A stretch of DNA of 64,000 nt from an uncultured Alphaproteobacteria bacterium (GTDB lineage Bacteria; Pseudomonadota; Alphaproteobacteria; Methylaequorales; Methylaequoraceae): the NCBI GenBank assembly GCA_902617375.1, contig CACMWI010000004.1, forward strand, positions 42,353 to 106,352, given 5' to 3'. The first letter of the stretch is position 1. The number at the start of each line of letters is the position of its first letter. A model generated the notes under the pieces. That model was not told where the DNA came from. It did no database searches and saw only the letters and a program-made list of their open reading frames with translations. This document shows positions 17,733 through 26,368 of this stretch, piece by piece. The translations under genes were made by a program, and so were the position numbers.

Positions 17733-19503
17733 TCTTTTCAATTTTTTTCAAATTTAAACCCAATTCCTTTAAATGGTTTTCGGAAATCTTTGAAGGTGAA
17801 CCTAGCATTAAATCTTCAGCCTGCTGGTTCATTGGGAAAGCAACAACTTCTCTAAGATTTTCTTCTCCTGATAGAAGCATCACAATTCTGTCAATTCCAG
17901 GTGCTGAACCACCATGAGGAGGGGCTCCAAATTTAAATGCATTAAAAAGGAATCCAAACTTTTTCATTAAATCGTCATGACTATATCCAGCAATTTCGAA
18001 GGCTTTAATCATTATGTCTGTCTTGTGATTTCTGATCGCACCAGATGAAAGTTCAACACCATTGCATACAATATCAAATTGCCAAGCTAAAATATCCAGC
18101 GGGTTTTTATTTAATAAAGCATCCATTCCGCCTTGTGGCATAGAAAACGGGTTGTGACTAAAATCAATTTTATTGGTTGTTTTATTAATTTCAAACATCG
18201 GATAATCGACTATCCAACAAAATTGGAATGAATTTTTTTCTAGTAGTTTTAGTTGATTACATAATTCTGTTCTAACCACCGATGCAAACTTATTTGCTTC
18301 CTCTTTTTTATCAGATATAAAAAAGACAGAATCACCACTTTCAAGTCCAACTCTTTTAATTAATTTGTCCAAATTTTCTTTTTTAATATTACTTGCTATT
18401 GGACCTTTAAATTCTTGATTAAGGCAAATTATATAACCTAGTCCCTTCTGTCCATAATTTCTTGCCCATGTATTTAATTTGTCAAACCAGGCTCTGGGCA
18501 TATCTGCCGACTTCGGAGCTTTAATTCCTTTAACAACCATTCCTTTTTTTACGTTTTCTTCGAAAATTTTGAATCCAGAGTTTACAAAACAATCTGTTAA
18601 ATCATTTATCAAAAGAGGATTCCTAAGATCGGGTTTATCCGTACCATAGTTATTTATTGAATCTTTGTAAGTTATTCTTTTAAAGGGTAAGTTTGATACT
18701 TTTTTGTCAGTAAATTCCTTAAATATTTCAGAAATTACAGGTTCAATTTCACTTAAAATATCCTCCTGTTCAGCAAAGGCCATCTCGAAATCTAATTGAT
18801 AGAATTCACCAGGAGATCTATCAGCTCTTGCATCTTCATCTCTAAAACATGGTGCAATTTGAAAGTATTTATCAAAATTTGAGACCATTAAAAGTTGTTT
18901 AAAGATTTGCGGTGCTTGGGGTAATGCATAAAATTTCCCTTGATTTAGTCTGCTTGGAACTAAAAAGTCTCTTGCTCCCTCGGGCGAGGATGCAGTCAAT
19001 ATGGGTGTCTGAATCTCCAAGAAATTTCTTGATAGCATTTTTTCTCTAATTCTATTAATTACATTTGATCTTAGAATAATGTTCTTGTGAATTTTGTCGC
19101 GTCTTAAGTCAAGATATCTGAATTTTAATCTTTGTTCTTCTGAAGCATCATCATCAATAGAAATTTGAAATGGTATCTGATCTGACTGATTTAAAACTAT
19201 GAATTCTTCCACTAATATTTCAATTTCACCAGTGGGAAGATTCTCATTAATTGTTTCTACATTCCTCTTCACAACTTTACCTATTATTTTAAGAACGCTC
19301 TCGAGTTTCAAGGATTCAATTATTTTGAAATTTTTAATATTTGAATCAAAAACACATTGAGTTAATCCATAATGATCCCTCAAATCAATAAATAATAGAC
19401 CACCGTGATCTCTTTTTTTATTTACCCAACCAGAAAGATGAACGACATTACCATCATTTTTCAATGATAATTCACCGCAATTATGTGATCTAAATTTATT
19501 CAT
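17725..19503 (-). CDS. aspS: Aspartyl-tRNA synthetase, probably non-discriminating
   Basis: A class II synthetase of the bacterial AspRS type. I place the start at the ATG at 19501-19503 (592 residues, [12 protein letters not shown], matching the family N-terminus) rather than a TTG 15 bases upstream. The OB-fold anticodon domain is followed by motif 2 ([24 protein letters not shown]), the GAD insertion and motif 3 ([19 protein letters not shown]). In the anticodon domain the sequence RDHGG has the histidine found in non-discriminating enzymes such as that of Pseudomonas, where E. coli has RDLGS. With gatCAB also present, it probably makes Asp-tRNA(Asn) as well. It converges on rpmG with an 8-base overlap. 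Confidence 0.95.
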   Translation of the reverse strand: MNKFRSHNCGELSLKNDGNVVHLSGWVNKKRDHGGLLFIDLRDHYGLTQCVFDSNIKNFKIIESLKLESVLKIIGKVVKRNVETINENLPTGEIEILVEEFIVLNQSDQIPFQISIDDDASEEQRLKFRYLDLRRDKIHKNIILRSNVINRIREKMLSRNFLEIQTPILTASSPEGARDFLVPSRLNQGKFYALPQAPQIFKQLLMVSNFDKYFQIAPCFRDEDARADRSPGEFYQLDFEMAFAEQEDILSEIEPVISEIFKEFTDKKVSNLPFKRITYKDSINNYGTDKPDLRNPLLINDLTDCFVNSGFKIFEENVKKGMVVKGIKAPKSADMPRAWFDKLNTWARNYGQKGLGYIICLNQEFKGPIASNIKKENLDKLIKRVGLESGDSVFFISDKKEEANKFASVVRTELCNQLKLLEKNSFQFCWIVDYPMFEINKTTNKIDFSHNPFSMPQGGMDALLNKNPLDILAWQFDIVCNGVELSSGAIRNHKTDIMIKAFEIAGYSHDDLMKKFGFLFNAFKFGAPPHGGSAPGIDRIVMLLSGEENLREVVAFPMNQQAEDLMLGSPSKISENHLKELGLNLKKIEKTT

Positions 19504-19544
19504 ACAATTTGAAGGCAAGTTCTTTTAATGATAAAATTCGATGA

Positions 19545-20327
19545 GTGTTACAAATAAATAAAGATCAATTAAAACAGTTCTACAAAAAATGTCAAAAAGA
19601 TAAATTAATTGGTATTGATACAGAGTTTTATAGAGTTGATACCTATTATCCCAAGCTATGTCTTATACAACTAGCTAATAAAAATGAATCAATTTTTCTT
19701 GATCCAATTACTCAAGACTTAGATTACACACTTTTAAAAAAGTTACTTTTTAATACCAAAATAAAAAAAATTTTTCATGCAGCTAGACAAGATATTGAAA
19801 TATTTTTTAATATTTATAAAAAAATACCAACGCCGATTTATGATATTCAAATTTACCTAGAACAATTAGGTTACAAAGACTCTGTAAGTTACGCCAAAGC
19901 ATGCAAAGATTTACTGAACGTTCAGATCAATAAAAGTAATCAGTTTATTGACTGGAGAGTAAGACCACTTAATCCAAATAAAATTCAATACGCTTTAAAT
20001 GATGTGAAACATCTGATTCCAATCTTTAATATGATTAAAAAAAAAGTAAAAAATTTAACACAAATTAGATCTCAACATAAAAAAATAATAAACGTTAAAA
20101 TTTATGCAGAAAAGATAAATAATGCTTGGAAAAAAATTAAATTCAAACCCTGTAATCGATATGAACTAGATAAACTTAAAAAGTACTGTAGATTGAGAGA
20201 GAAGATAGCAATACAAAAAGATATTCCAGTAAGGCGAGTTATATCTGATAAAGAAATTAAACTGATATGTAAACACAATATTGATAAAGAAATAAAAAAG
20301 AAAATAATGCTTAAACTTAAATATTAA
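19545..20327 (+). CDS. rnd: Ribonuclease D, short form
   Basis: A DEDD-family 3'-5' exoribonuclease for tRNA and small RNA trimming. The Exo I motif is IGIDTEF (near residue 22) and Exo II is FHAARQDIEIF. Exo III is YALNDVKHL, with the tyrosine four residues before the aspartate as in the DEDDy subgroup. About 60 residues resembling one HRDC domain follow (LKKYCRLREKIAIQKDIPVRRVISDKEI). The protein has 260 residues against about 370-390 in E. coli, so one of the two HRDC domains is missing. It starts at GTG, divergent from aspS with a 41-base gap. Confidence 0.88.
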   Translation: MLQINKDQLKQFYKKCQKDKLIGIDTEFYRVDTYYPKLCLIQLANKNESIFLDPITQDLDYTLLKKLLFNTKIKKIFHAARQDIEIFFNIYKKIPTPIYDIQIYLEQLGYKDSVSYAKACKDLLNVQINKSNQFIDWRVRPLNPNKIQYALNDVKHLIPIFNMIKKKVKNLTQIRSQHKKIINVKIYAEKINNAWKKIKFKPCNRYELDKLKKYCRLREKIAIQKDIPVRRVISDKEIKLICKHNIDKEIKKKIMLKLKY

Positions 20328-20336
20328 GAAAATTTA

Positions 20337-21017
20337 TTAGATTTTTAAATTCGATTTAAGAAAATGAATTGATATATTTGATTTAGTTTCTAAAGACATT
20401 AAGTCAATCTTCTTTGCAATTTCTAGAGCTGATTCATAGGATCTTTCAATTCTGTTAGCAATAAAATTTAATTTCTTTTGAGATAGATTAATATTTCTAT
20501 CATTCAAATACTTATTTATTATTTTAAGTAATAATTCCTCATCTGGGTTTCTGACCTCTAAAACAATTGATGAAAGCAACCTTGATATTAAATCATCTAG
20601 ATTACAATCAATATATTTTGGAGATTTTTTCCCTGTCATTAATAAAAATGAATTTTTATTGTCTTTAATAATATTTATAAGATTAAGGATTTTATTCGAG
20701 TTTAATTCTTTGTCTTTTGTTATGAGATCATCTACATTGTCAATAAGCCAATTATTACTTTTAATATAGTTAATATTTAAATCATCACTAAAAAATTCTT
20801 CAAAATTTTCACTCGATAAATAGATCCCTTTAGAAGCTTCTAGCCACATTTGTGAAATTGTTGTCTTGCCGCACTTCTCAGGTCCATATAAATAAACGAG
20901 TGTTTGCTGCCAATCTGGCCACTTTTTAATAAAATTGTAAGCAAACATATTTTTTTCAGTAACAAAAAACTCACTACTTTTAAACTTAAAATTAAACTTT
21001 AAAATATTTTGTTTCAT
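20337..21017 (-). CDS. hdaA: DnaA-related regulatory protein Hda
   Basis: A 226-residue DnaA-like AAA+ protein without the DNA-binding domain of DnaA. Hda with the beta clamp promotes ATP hydrolysis by DnaA after initiation. Walker A is GPEKCGKTT (residues 45-53) and Walker B is WLIDNVDD. A RIERSYESA segment near the C-terminus fits sensor 2. QNILKF at residues 3-8 could be a clamp-binding motif (QxxLxF). It shares one base with the upstream DUF2066 gene, an arrangement common in alphaproteobacteria (purM, DUF2066, hdaA). It is shorter and more diverged than Caulobacter HdaA. Confidence 0.8.
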   Translation of the reverse strand: MKQNILKFNFKFKSSEFFVTEKNMFAYNFIKKWPDWQQTLVYLYGPEKCGKTTISQMWLEASKGIYLSSENFEEFFSDDLNINYIKSNNWLIDNVDDLITKDKELNSNKILNLINIIKDNKNSFLLMTGKKSPKYIDCNLDDLISRLLSSIVLEVRNPDEELLLKIINKYLNDRNINLSQKKLNFIANRIERSYESALEIAKKIDLMSLETKSNISIHFLKSNLKI

Positions 21018-22117
21018 TAATACCTTTTTAATCTAAACAAATTTTCTTTTTTTATTGATTTTTCCAATCTAAGATTATCTATTTCTAGAGCTAAATTCAG
21101 TTGCTCTAAATCATATTTAGTAATTACTTTATAAATAATTTCTCTATTATTAAACTCGTGTAGGATAAAACCCTTTTTCCCAAGAATCTCATTAATTCTT
21201 TTTTCAATCAATATATTGTCTTTTAAGTTCTTTGTTGGAAGTTCTATAAAAAAAACATATTCACTTGTGGATTCAAAGTCCGGAGAATCAATTTTTTTCT
21301 TCCACCACTCATCAAGTTCTTTAATTATTTTTTTAGATAAAAGTTTAGTATTAGATAAGTTACTATCTTCTTTGTAAACATCATTTGGGAACAATTTTAT
21401 TGTCTCAAACCCCTTGTCAGAAAATAGCGTAGCAGAGATAGTTGAATTAATTTTATTTGTCTTTAGATTATAATTTTCTTCTAAAAAAATTATTATAGCT
21501 TTCTTTTTTTTTTTTTTTATCAGAAAATTCTTTATTGATTCGGCATCTTTTTTCAAGATTTGTTTTGGTGAAATTTGAATTTTATTGATATGATTTTTCT
21601 TTGGAAAATACAATTTAAGAAGTCCTAATTCGTCATATTCGTCTAAAAGATAGTCATACCAAATATTATCATTTTCCCATAAGTAAAAAGTGCTAAACTT
21701 TTTAAAAATTGGTAAAACTAGGTATTCCTCAGAGACTAGCACCTTACTTTTAATTTTTGAACTATCGAAAAAGTTTAATACTAAGTCAGGATTAAAATTT
21801 ACCAATATGTTAGCACTGTAGTTGATATCAGTTATTTTTTCTTCAACAATTTTGAAATCTTTTATAAAGCTGGAAATGTCTATTTTTTCAAATCTTTCAA
21901 GTTTTCTAATCTCAGAAGGTTCTAAGATTTTTTTTTTTAAAATATTAAAAGCATTATCAAAAGCAAGTTTCTTAGCTTTTTCTCTTAACTTTAAGACATT
22001 CTGATCATTTTGAAGAAAAACTTGATTATCTTTTACTGTGTATATGGAAACATCTGCGTATGCATTAAAAAAAAAGCAGAAATTAATTAGTAAAACTTTT
22101 AAGATTATATTTTTCAA
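21017..22117 (-). CDS. DUF2066 exported protein
   Basis: A 366-residue protein with a Sec signal peptide: MKNIILK, then hydrophobic VLLINFCFFFNAYA, and a cleavage site after AYA. The mature part begins DVSIYTVKDNQVFLQ, and the AKKLAFDNAFNIL and YSANILVNFNPD blocks fit DUF2066, a periplasmic family of unknown function. It is encoded just upstream of hdaA and divergent from purM, the usual location in alphaproteobacteria. No catalytic motif is recognisable. An A/T run (around 21504-21515) codes for a lysine cluster. Confidence 0.75.
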   Translation of the reverse strand: MKNIILKVLLINFCFFFNAYADVSIYTVKDNQVFLQNDQNVLKLREKAKKLAFDNAFNILKKKILEPSEIRKLERFEKIDISSFIKDFKIVEEKITDINYSANILVNFNPDLVLNFFDSSKIKSKVLVSEEYLVLPIFKKFSTFYLWENDNIWYDYLLDEYDELGLLKLYFPKKNHINKIQISPKQILKKDAESIKNFLIKKKKKKAIIIFLEENYNLKTNKINSTISATLFSDKGFETIKLFPNDVYKEDSNLSNTKLLSKKIIKELDEWWKKKIDSPDFESTSEYVFFIELPTKNLKDNILIEKRINEILGKKGFILHEFNNREIIYKVITKYDLEQLNLALEIDNLRLEKSIKKENLFRLKRY

Positions 22118-22199
22118 AATTATATATTTTAATTTAATTTACCTTTATTAAAGAATTTTATAACATTAATTTTTTTTTAGAAATAATTAATGTTTTTTT

Positions 22200-22219
22200 A
22201 GGAGTAAATTATTAATATT
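22200..22219 (+). promoter_or_regulatory. Ribosome binding site of purM and AUU initiation region
   Basis: AGGAG at 22200-22204 is a strong Shine-Dalgarno. No ATG, GTG or TTG follows in the purM frame until 22400. In-frame codons after the TAA at 22205-22207 are ATT (22208), ATT (22211), AAT and ATT (22217). ATT at 22211 has the best spacing, six bases. A mini-frame ATG-TTT-TTT-TAG (22190-22201) ends in the Shine-Dalgarno itself. Confidence 0.6.
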
Positions 22220-23272
22220 ACTTATAAGTCGTCAGGTGTAGATACAGAGAAAGCATCCAAATTAGTAAAAAAATTAGAAAAAATTACTCAAAAGAACTTC
22301 AGGAAAGAGATAATAAAAAATTCTGGAGGCTTTTGTTCTTTATTAGACCTTAAAAAATTAAAATATAAAGATCCAATTCTTCTTAGTAGCACTGATGGTG
22401 TGGGAACAAAACTAAAGATAGCAATTGAATCCAAAATACTAGATTATCTGGGTATCGATCTAGTTGCAATGTGCGTTAATGATATTCTCGCAAATGGAGG
22501 TGAACCTTTATTTTTCCTTGATTATTTTTCGACTTCTAAAATTTCTGGTGTTAAGTTTCTTAAAATTATTAAAAGTATTCACAATGGATGTAAGCAGTCA
22601 GGTTGTTCCTTAATTGGTGGAGAAACTGCTGAAATGCCTGGAATATATAGGGGTAACGACTTTGATCTAGCAGGATTTGCTGTTGGAATCGTTGAAAGAA
22701 AACATCTACTAAATATAAATAATGTTAAAAATGGTGATATTTTAATTGGAATCAAATCAAGTGGTGTCCATTCAAATGGTTTTTCATTAATTCGCAAAGC
22801 ACTAAAAAAAAATCGAATCACGGTTACTTCCAAATTACCATTTGATTCTAGTAAAACGGTGGGTGAAGAATTGTTGATTCCAACAAAAATATATGTGAAT
22901 GACCTATTACCTTTAATTAAAAAACAGTTAATAAATTCAATCGCACACATTACAGGTGGCGGAATTTTTGAAAATTTATCAAGAGCTGTTCCTAAAAATT
23001 TGAAAGGAGTTATTAATACTAAAAATTTTAGAATTCCAAAAATTTTTCATTGGTTACAAAACTTAGCAAATATTTCACCTCAGGAAATGCTTTCTACTTT
23101 CAATTGTGGTATAGGGGTCATAATAATAATTAAAAAGGATAATTTTAAAAAAGTTTTAGATCACTTAACGAAAAATAAAGTTAAGTTCTGTTTACTTGGT
23201 GAAATTGAAAAAAATAATAAAAAAAAATCTAATGTTGTAATTAGGAAATTTGGAGAATGGGATATAACTTAG
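22211..23272 (+). CDS. purM: Phosphoribosylformylglycinamidine cyclo-ligase (AIR synthetase), AUU start proposed
   Basis: Converts FGAM to AIR in purine synthesis using ATP. From ATT at 22211 the product has 353 residues. It opens INITYKSSGVDTEKA, the equivalent of the family N-terminus SYKDAGVDIDAGNA, and continues through LSSTDGVGTKLK to GIDLVAMCVNDILANG, GGETAEMPG, SSGVHSNGFSL and HITGGGIFENL. The first ordinary start (GTG at 22400) would cut off 63 residues, including the conserved YKSSGVD and DGVG region, so it cannot be the true start. The whole N-terminus is open in the same frame behind AGGAG. purN overlaps the 3' end by 16 bases. A sequencing error turning ATG into ATT is the main alternative. 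Confidence 0.9.
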   Translation: MNITYKSSGVDTEKASKLVKKLEKITQKNFRKEIIKNSGGFCSLLDLKKLKYKDPILLSSTDGVGTKLKIAIESKILDYLGIDLVAMCVNDILANGGEPLFFLDYFSTSKISGVKFLKIIKSIHNGCKQSGCSLIGGETAEMPGIYRGNDFDLAGFAVGIVERKHLLNINNVKNGDILIGIKSSGVHSNGFSLIRKALKKNRITVTSKLPFDSSKTVGEELLIPTKIYVNDLLPLIKKQLINSIAHITGGGIFENLSRAVPKNLKGVINTKNFRIPKIFHWLQNLANISPQEMLSTFNCGIGVIIIIKKDNFKKVLDHLTKNKVKFCLLGEIEKNNKKKSNVVIRKFGEWDIT

Positions 23273-23832
23273 GCATTTTAATTTCTGGAAATGGAAGCAA
23301 TATGCTCAATATCATTGAGGCGACAAAAAAAAAATTAATAAAATCTAAAGTCGCTACTGTGGTCTCTAACAATCCTAAAGCATTAGGTATAAAAAAAGCA
23401 TCAAAAAAAGGTATTGATGTAAAAATCATAAATCAAAATAATTATTCTAATATTTCTGATTTTGAAAAATCTTTATCAAAATATCTCTTAAAGAAAAAAG
23501 TAGACTTGATATGTTTAGCAGGATTTATGAAAGTTTTAAGCAAGGATTTTGTTAAACAATGGAACAATAAAATTATCAATATTCATCCTTCACTTCTTCC
23601 AGCTTTCAAAGGGCTGAATACACATGAAAGGGCGATAAAAAAAAAAGTTAAATTTTCCGGATGTACAGTTCACTTTGTAGACAAAAACATTGATTCAGGA
23701 GAAATAATCGATCAGGAAATAGTTAGAGTGCTTAAATCGGACGATGCAGGCTCTCTCCAAAAAAAAATATTGATGAAGGAACATAAATTGTATATAAGAG
23801 TACTAAAGTGTTTGGAGAAGAAAAATGAATAA
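23257..23832 (+). CDS. purN: Phosphoribosylglycinamide formyltransferase
   Basis: Transfers a formyl group from 10-formyltetrahydrofolate to GAR in purine synthesis. The 191-residue length is normal. It begins GILISGNGSNM (phosphate-binding loop) and has the catalytic block NIHPSLLPAFKG with the asparagine and histidine. The catalytic aspartate lies in FVDKNIDSGEIIDQ. It overlaps purM by 16 bases and a 40-residue membrane protein gene by 8 bases, so the three are one transcription unit. Confidence 0.96.
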   Translation: MGYNLGILISGNGSNMLNIIEATKKKLIKSKVATVVSNNPKALGIKKASKKGIDVKIINQNNYSNISDFEKSLSKYLLKKKVDLICLAGFMKVLSKDFVKQWNNKIINIHPSLLPAFKGLNTHERAIKKKVKFSGCTVHFVDKNIDSGEIIDQEIVRVLKSDDAGSLQKKILMKEHKLYIRVLKCLEKKNE

Positions 23833-23947
23833 ATTTGATGGCAAAGAGCATCAAGAATTTTTTGCGAAATTCATGAAAGTCTCCATAATCACAACAATAC
23901 TTGTAATAATCCTTTTAGCTTTACTTTGGTTTTTTCTAATCTACTAA
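23825..23947 (+). CDS. Small single-span membrane protein, aa3 oxidase subunit IV-like
   Basis: A 40-residue frame, MNKFDGKEHQEFFAKF then a single hydrophobic helix (about residues 17-39, VSIITTILVIILLALLWFF) and the stop. The charged N-terminus with a histidine and aromatic residues followed by one membrane span resembles the small alphaproteobacterial aa3-type cytochrome oxidase subunit IV (COX4_pro_2). It overlaps the purN stop by 8 bases and the ndk stop by 4 bases, so the frame is tightly packed and probably real. The family assignment is tentative: such a short membrane segment matches easily by chance. Confidence 0.5.
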   Translation: MNKFDGKEHQEFFAKFMKVSIITTILVIILLALLWFFLIY

Positions 23948-24363
23948 ATATTAAAAATTTCTCTCTTTGGGAAAAAAAATTCTATCTCAATTTTTGAATT
24001 ATCTTCACTATCTGACCCGTGAACCGAATTTTCTTCAACTGAAACCCCGTAAAGCTTTCTAATTGTATTTTCATCAGCATTTTCAGGATTAGTTGCACCC
24101 ATTAATTCCCTGTACTTTGAAATAACATCTTTTCCTTCAAGAACTTGTACGATTATTGGTCCAGATATCATGTAGTTACACAAATCATCAAAAAAAGCTC
24201 TTTCCTTATGAACATTATAGAAATTTTGAGCATCTTCTATCGAAAGCTTTAACATTTTTTGAGCTACAATCTTTATATTACTTTTTTGTATCATAGAGTT
24301 GATTTCTCCAGTAAGACTTCTTTTTACTGCATCGGGTTTAATTATTGATAAAGTTCTTTGCAT
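23944..24363 (-). CDS. ndk: Nucleoside diphosphate kinase
   Basis: Balances nucleoside triphosphate pools through a phospho-histidine intermediate. The 139-residue protein starts MQRTLSIIKPDAVKR and has GATNPENADENTIRK and the active-site block NSVHGSDSEDN with the catalytic histidine. The length is standard. It lies 15 bases after holC on the minus strand and converges on the small membrane protein gene. No irregularity seen. Confidence 0.97.
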   Translation of the reverse strand: MQRTLSIIKPDAVKRSLTGEINSMIQKSNIKIVAQKMLKLSIEDAQNFYNVHKERAFFDDLCNYMISGPIIVQVLEGKDVISKYRELMGATNPENADENTIRKLYGVSVEENSVHGSDSEDNSKIEIEFFFPKREIFNI

Positions 24364-24378
24364 TAATTTTCTCCAATT

Positions 24379-24840
24379 TTAAATTTTTTTCCATTTAAAT
24401 GGGCTAAGCTCTTCATACCAATTTACTATAAAATTATTTTTGCTTATGTCATTTTTAATCTTTGAGTTAAATAAATTTTGCTTCGTGTAGGAAAAAATTA
24501 AAAATTTTTTGAATATTTCAAACTTTTTTATTTTTACACAAGGTGAAACTATAAGTGTATCAAATCTCTGAATTTTTTGTAACTTTTTATAACAACCATC
24601 AAATAAAATAATCTTATCTTTTTTGAAAATTTTCTCTCCATAGGTTTTATGAGGAAGAAAGTTATTTCTTTGACTTATCCAAAGAAACTTATCAACATCC
24701 TTTTTGGTATCTGATTTATCAAAGTTCACGTACAAATTTTCGTCGGAACATACAATTTTATTACAAAGTTTTAACAAAACATCATTGAAATTTGAAGAAA
24801 TTGAATAAAAGTTTAAAGTAATTTTAATTTTACTAACCAT
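24379..24840 (-). CDS. holC: DNA polymerase III chi subunit
   Basis: Clamp-loader accessory subunit that links the polymerase III holoenzyme to single-stranded DNA-binding protein. The 153-residue length fits alphaproteobacterial Hol[20 protein letters not shown] contains the family core (lysine/leucine-tryptophan and FLPH) and the C-terminus has [12 protein letters not shown]. Sequence is otherwise diverged and lysine-rich. It overlaps pepA by 8 bases and precedes ndk, the usual alphaproteobacterial order pepA-holC-ndk. Recognition rests on the FLPH block and this order. Confidence 0.8.
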   Translation of the reverse strand: MVSKIKITLNFYSISSNFNDVLLKLCNKIVCSDENLYVNFDKSDTKKDVDKFLWISQRNNFLPHKTYGEKIFKKDKIILFDGCYKKLQKIQRFDTLIVSPCVKIKKFEIFKKFLIFSYTKQNLFNSKIKNDISKNNFIVNWYEELSPFKWKKI

Positions 24841-26302
24841 AATTTTTCTTTACAAAATTATCTAAAAGCCTTACACCAAAGCCTGTTCCACCGGGTCTGG
24901 ATAGACTTGTGCCTTTTTTTGACCATGTAACTCCAGCTATATCAAGATGCGCCCAGTCTACTTCTCCAACGAATCTCTTGAGAAATTGAGCTGCAGTTAT
25001 ACTTCCTGCTCCACGGGCACCAGTAATATTTTTCATATCTGCGACCTGACAATTAAGAAGTTTATCAAAGTCACTATCAAGAGGAAGTCTCCAGATTAGT
25101 TCTTGAGTTTCTTTCGATGAACTATAAAGCTTATCTGCTAGATCATTACTATTTGTAAACATTCCTGCATATCTGTCTCCAAGGGCAACAATTATCGCTC
25201 CAGTTAGCGTTGCTAGATCAACCATTAGTTTTGGTTTAAACTTTTCTTTCACGTACCACAAAACGTCAGCAAGAACTAATCTACCTTCAGCATCTGTGTT
25301 TAAAACTTCAATAGTTTGTCCTGACATCGATTTTACAATATCTCCTGGTCTTTGAGCATTTCCATCAGGCATGTTTTCGACAAGACCAACGGCACCAACT
25401 ACATTGGCCTTTGCTTTTCTAAGAGCTAAGGTATACATCAGACCAGCAACTACGCCTGCCCCTCCCATATCCCATTTCATATCTTCCATCCCACCTGATG
25501 GTTTTATTGAAATACCACCAGTATCAAAAGTGACACCTTTACCAATAAATGCAATTGGCTGTTTTTTATTGCTTGGGTTACCAATCCACTTCATAATCAT
25601 AGTCCTTGCTGGTCTGACTGACCCTTGGGAAACTCCTAATAAGGCATTCATACCTAGAGATTTCATTTTTCTTTCATCTAAAACTTCTATTGATACTCCT
25701 GTTTTCTTTAAAATTTTGCAAAAGTCTACAAACTTAGATGGATACAAAACATTTGCTGGCTCTGATACTAAATCTCTTGTCAGAAACACACCTTTGACTC
25801 TTCTACCTGACGTTATCTCTATTTTGTCGCTATTATTAAATTTGTTCTGAAGATCTATTATCTTTAAAGACTCTACAAGATGCCTTTCTTTGCTTTTGGT
25901 TTTATATTTATCAAACTTGTATGATTTTAGGTTCAATCCAGTGATAATTAATTTTTTTTCAGATATACTAAATTCTTTATCTTCAAAAATTATTGCAGCA
26001 TTTGAAATTTTATTTTTTTCTAGATAAGATAAAAGTCTTCCACCAAAACTTTCGAGTCTAAAACTCTCCTTATCAGAAGTTTGAGAGTGTATTTTAGCTA
26101 TGGTTATTGAGTTGATTTCTGCTTTTGAACTGTAGTGTATAGTTTCAGTAAATTCTTTTCTCCCTTTAAAGAAAGCATTTGAATTTTTTAGTAGGTTTGT
26201 TTGCTCAGTATTTAGGGCTAGTTGGTTAAAACTTAGTTTATTTTTGTAAATAATTACTAAGTGGTCCTTTTCATTTTTTTTTTTTTCAAAAGTTATTTTC
26301 AT
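24833..26302 (-). CDS. pepA: Leucyl aminopeptidase (M17, PepA)
   Basis: A cytosolic two-metal aminopeptidase that removes N-terminal residues from peptides. The 489-residue protein has an N-terminal macrodomain-like half and an M17 catalytic half. Metal and active-site motifs are clear: [19 protein letters not shown] (metal-binding lysine and aspartate) and [12 protein letters not shown], the family signature with catalytic arginine. [18 protein letters not shown] also belongs to the fold. It is divergent from lptF, with 66 bases between the starts, and is first in the pepA-holC-ndk operon. Confidence 0.96.
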   Translation of the reverse strand: MKITFEKKKNEKDHLVIIYKNKLSFNQLALNTEQTNLLKNSNAFFKGRKEFTETIHYSSKAEINSITIAKIHSQTSDKESFRLESFGGRLLSYLEKNKISNAAIIFEDKEFSISEKKLIITGLNLKSYKFDKYKTKSKERHLVESLKIIDLQNKFNNSDKIEITSGRRVKGVFLTRDLVSEPANVLYPSKFVDFCKILKKTGVSIEVLDERKMKSLGMNALLGVSQGSVRPARTMIMKWIGNPSNKKQPIAFIGKGVTFDTGGISIKPSGGMEDMKWDMGGAGVVAGLMYTLALRKAKANVVGAVGLVENMPDGNAQRPGDIVKSMSGQTIEVLNTDAEGRLVLADVLWYVKEKFKPKLMVDLATLTGAIIVALGDRYAGMFTNSNDLADKLYSSSKETQELIWRLPLDSDFDKLLNCQVADMKNITGARGAGSITAAQFLKRFVGEVDWAHLDIAGVTWSKKGTSLSRPGGTGFGVRLLDNFVKKNYG

Positions 26303-26368
26303 TTATTGTATTATTTGTTGATAAAATTTGTAATAAATAATGTATATTGTTTTTTTTTCCATTATTCA

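Noticed and set aside
22190..22201. ATG at 22190 as a possible purM start
   Set aside because: It is in the purM frame but is followed by in-frame TAG (22199-22201) and TAA (22205-22207), so it cannot start purM without readthrough of two stops.
25371..25850. 159-residue open frame on the plus strand
   Set aside because: It lies wholly opposite pepA, which has all its catalytic motifs. The product is proline/threonine-rich with no family resemblance; it is an antisense shadow.
26261..26368. Upstream extension of lptF
   Set aside because: The frame is open but the added 36 residues have no resemblance to LptF, overlap the pepA start region, and ATG 26369 matches the family N-terminus.
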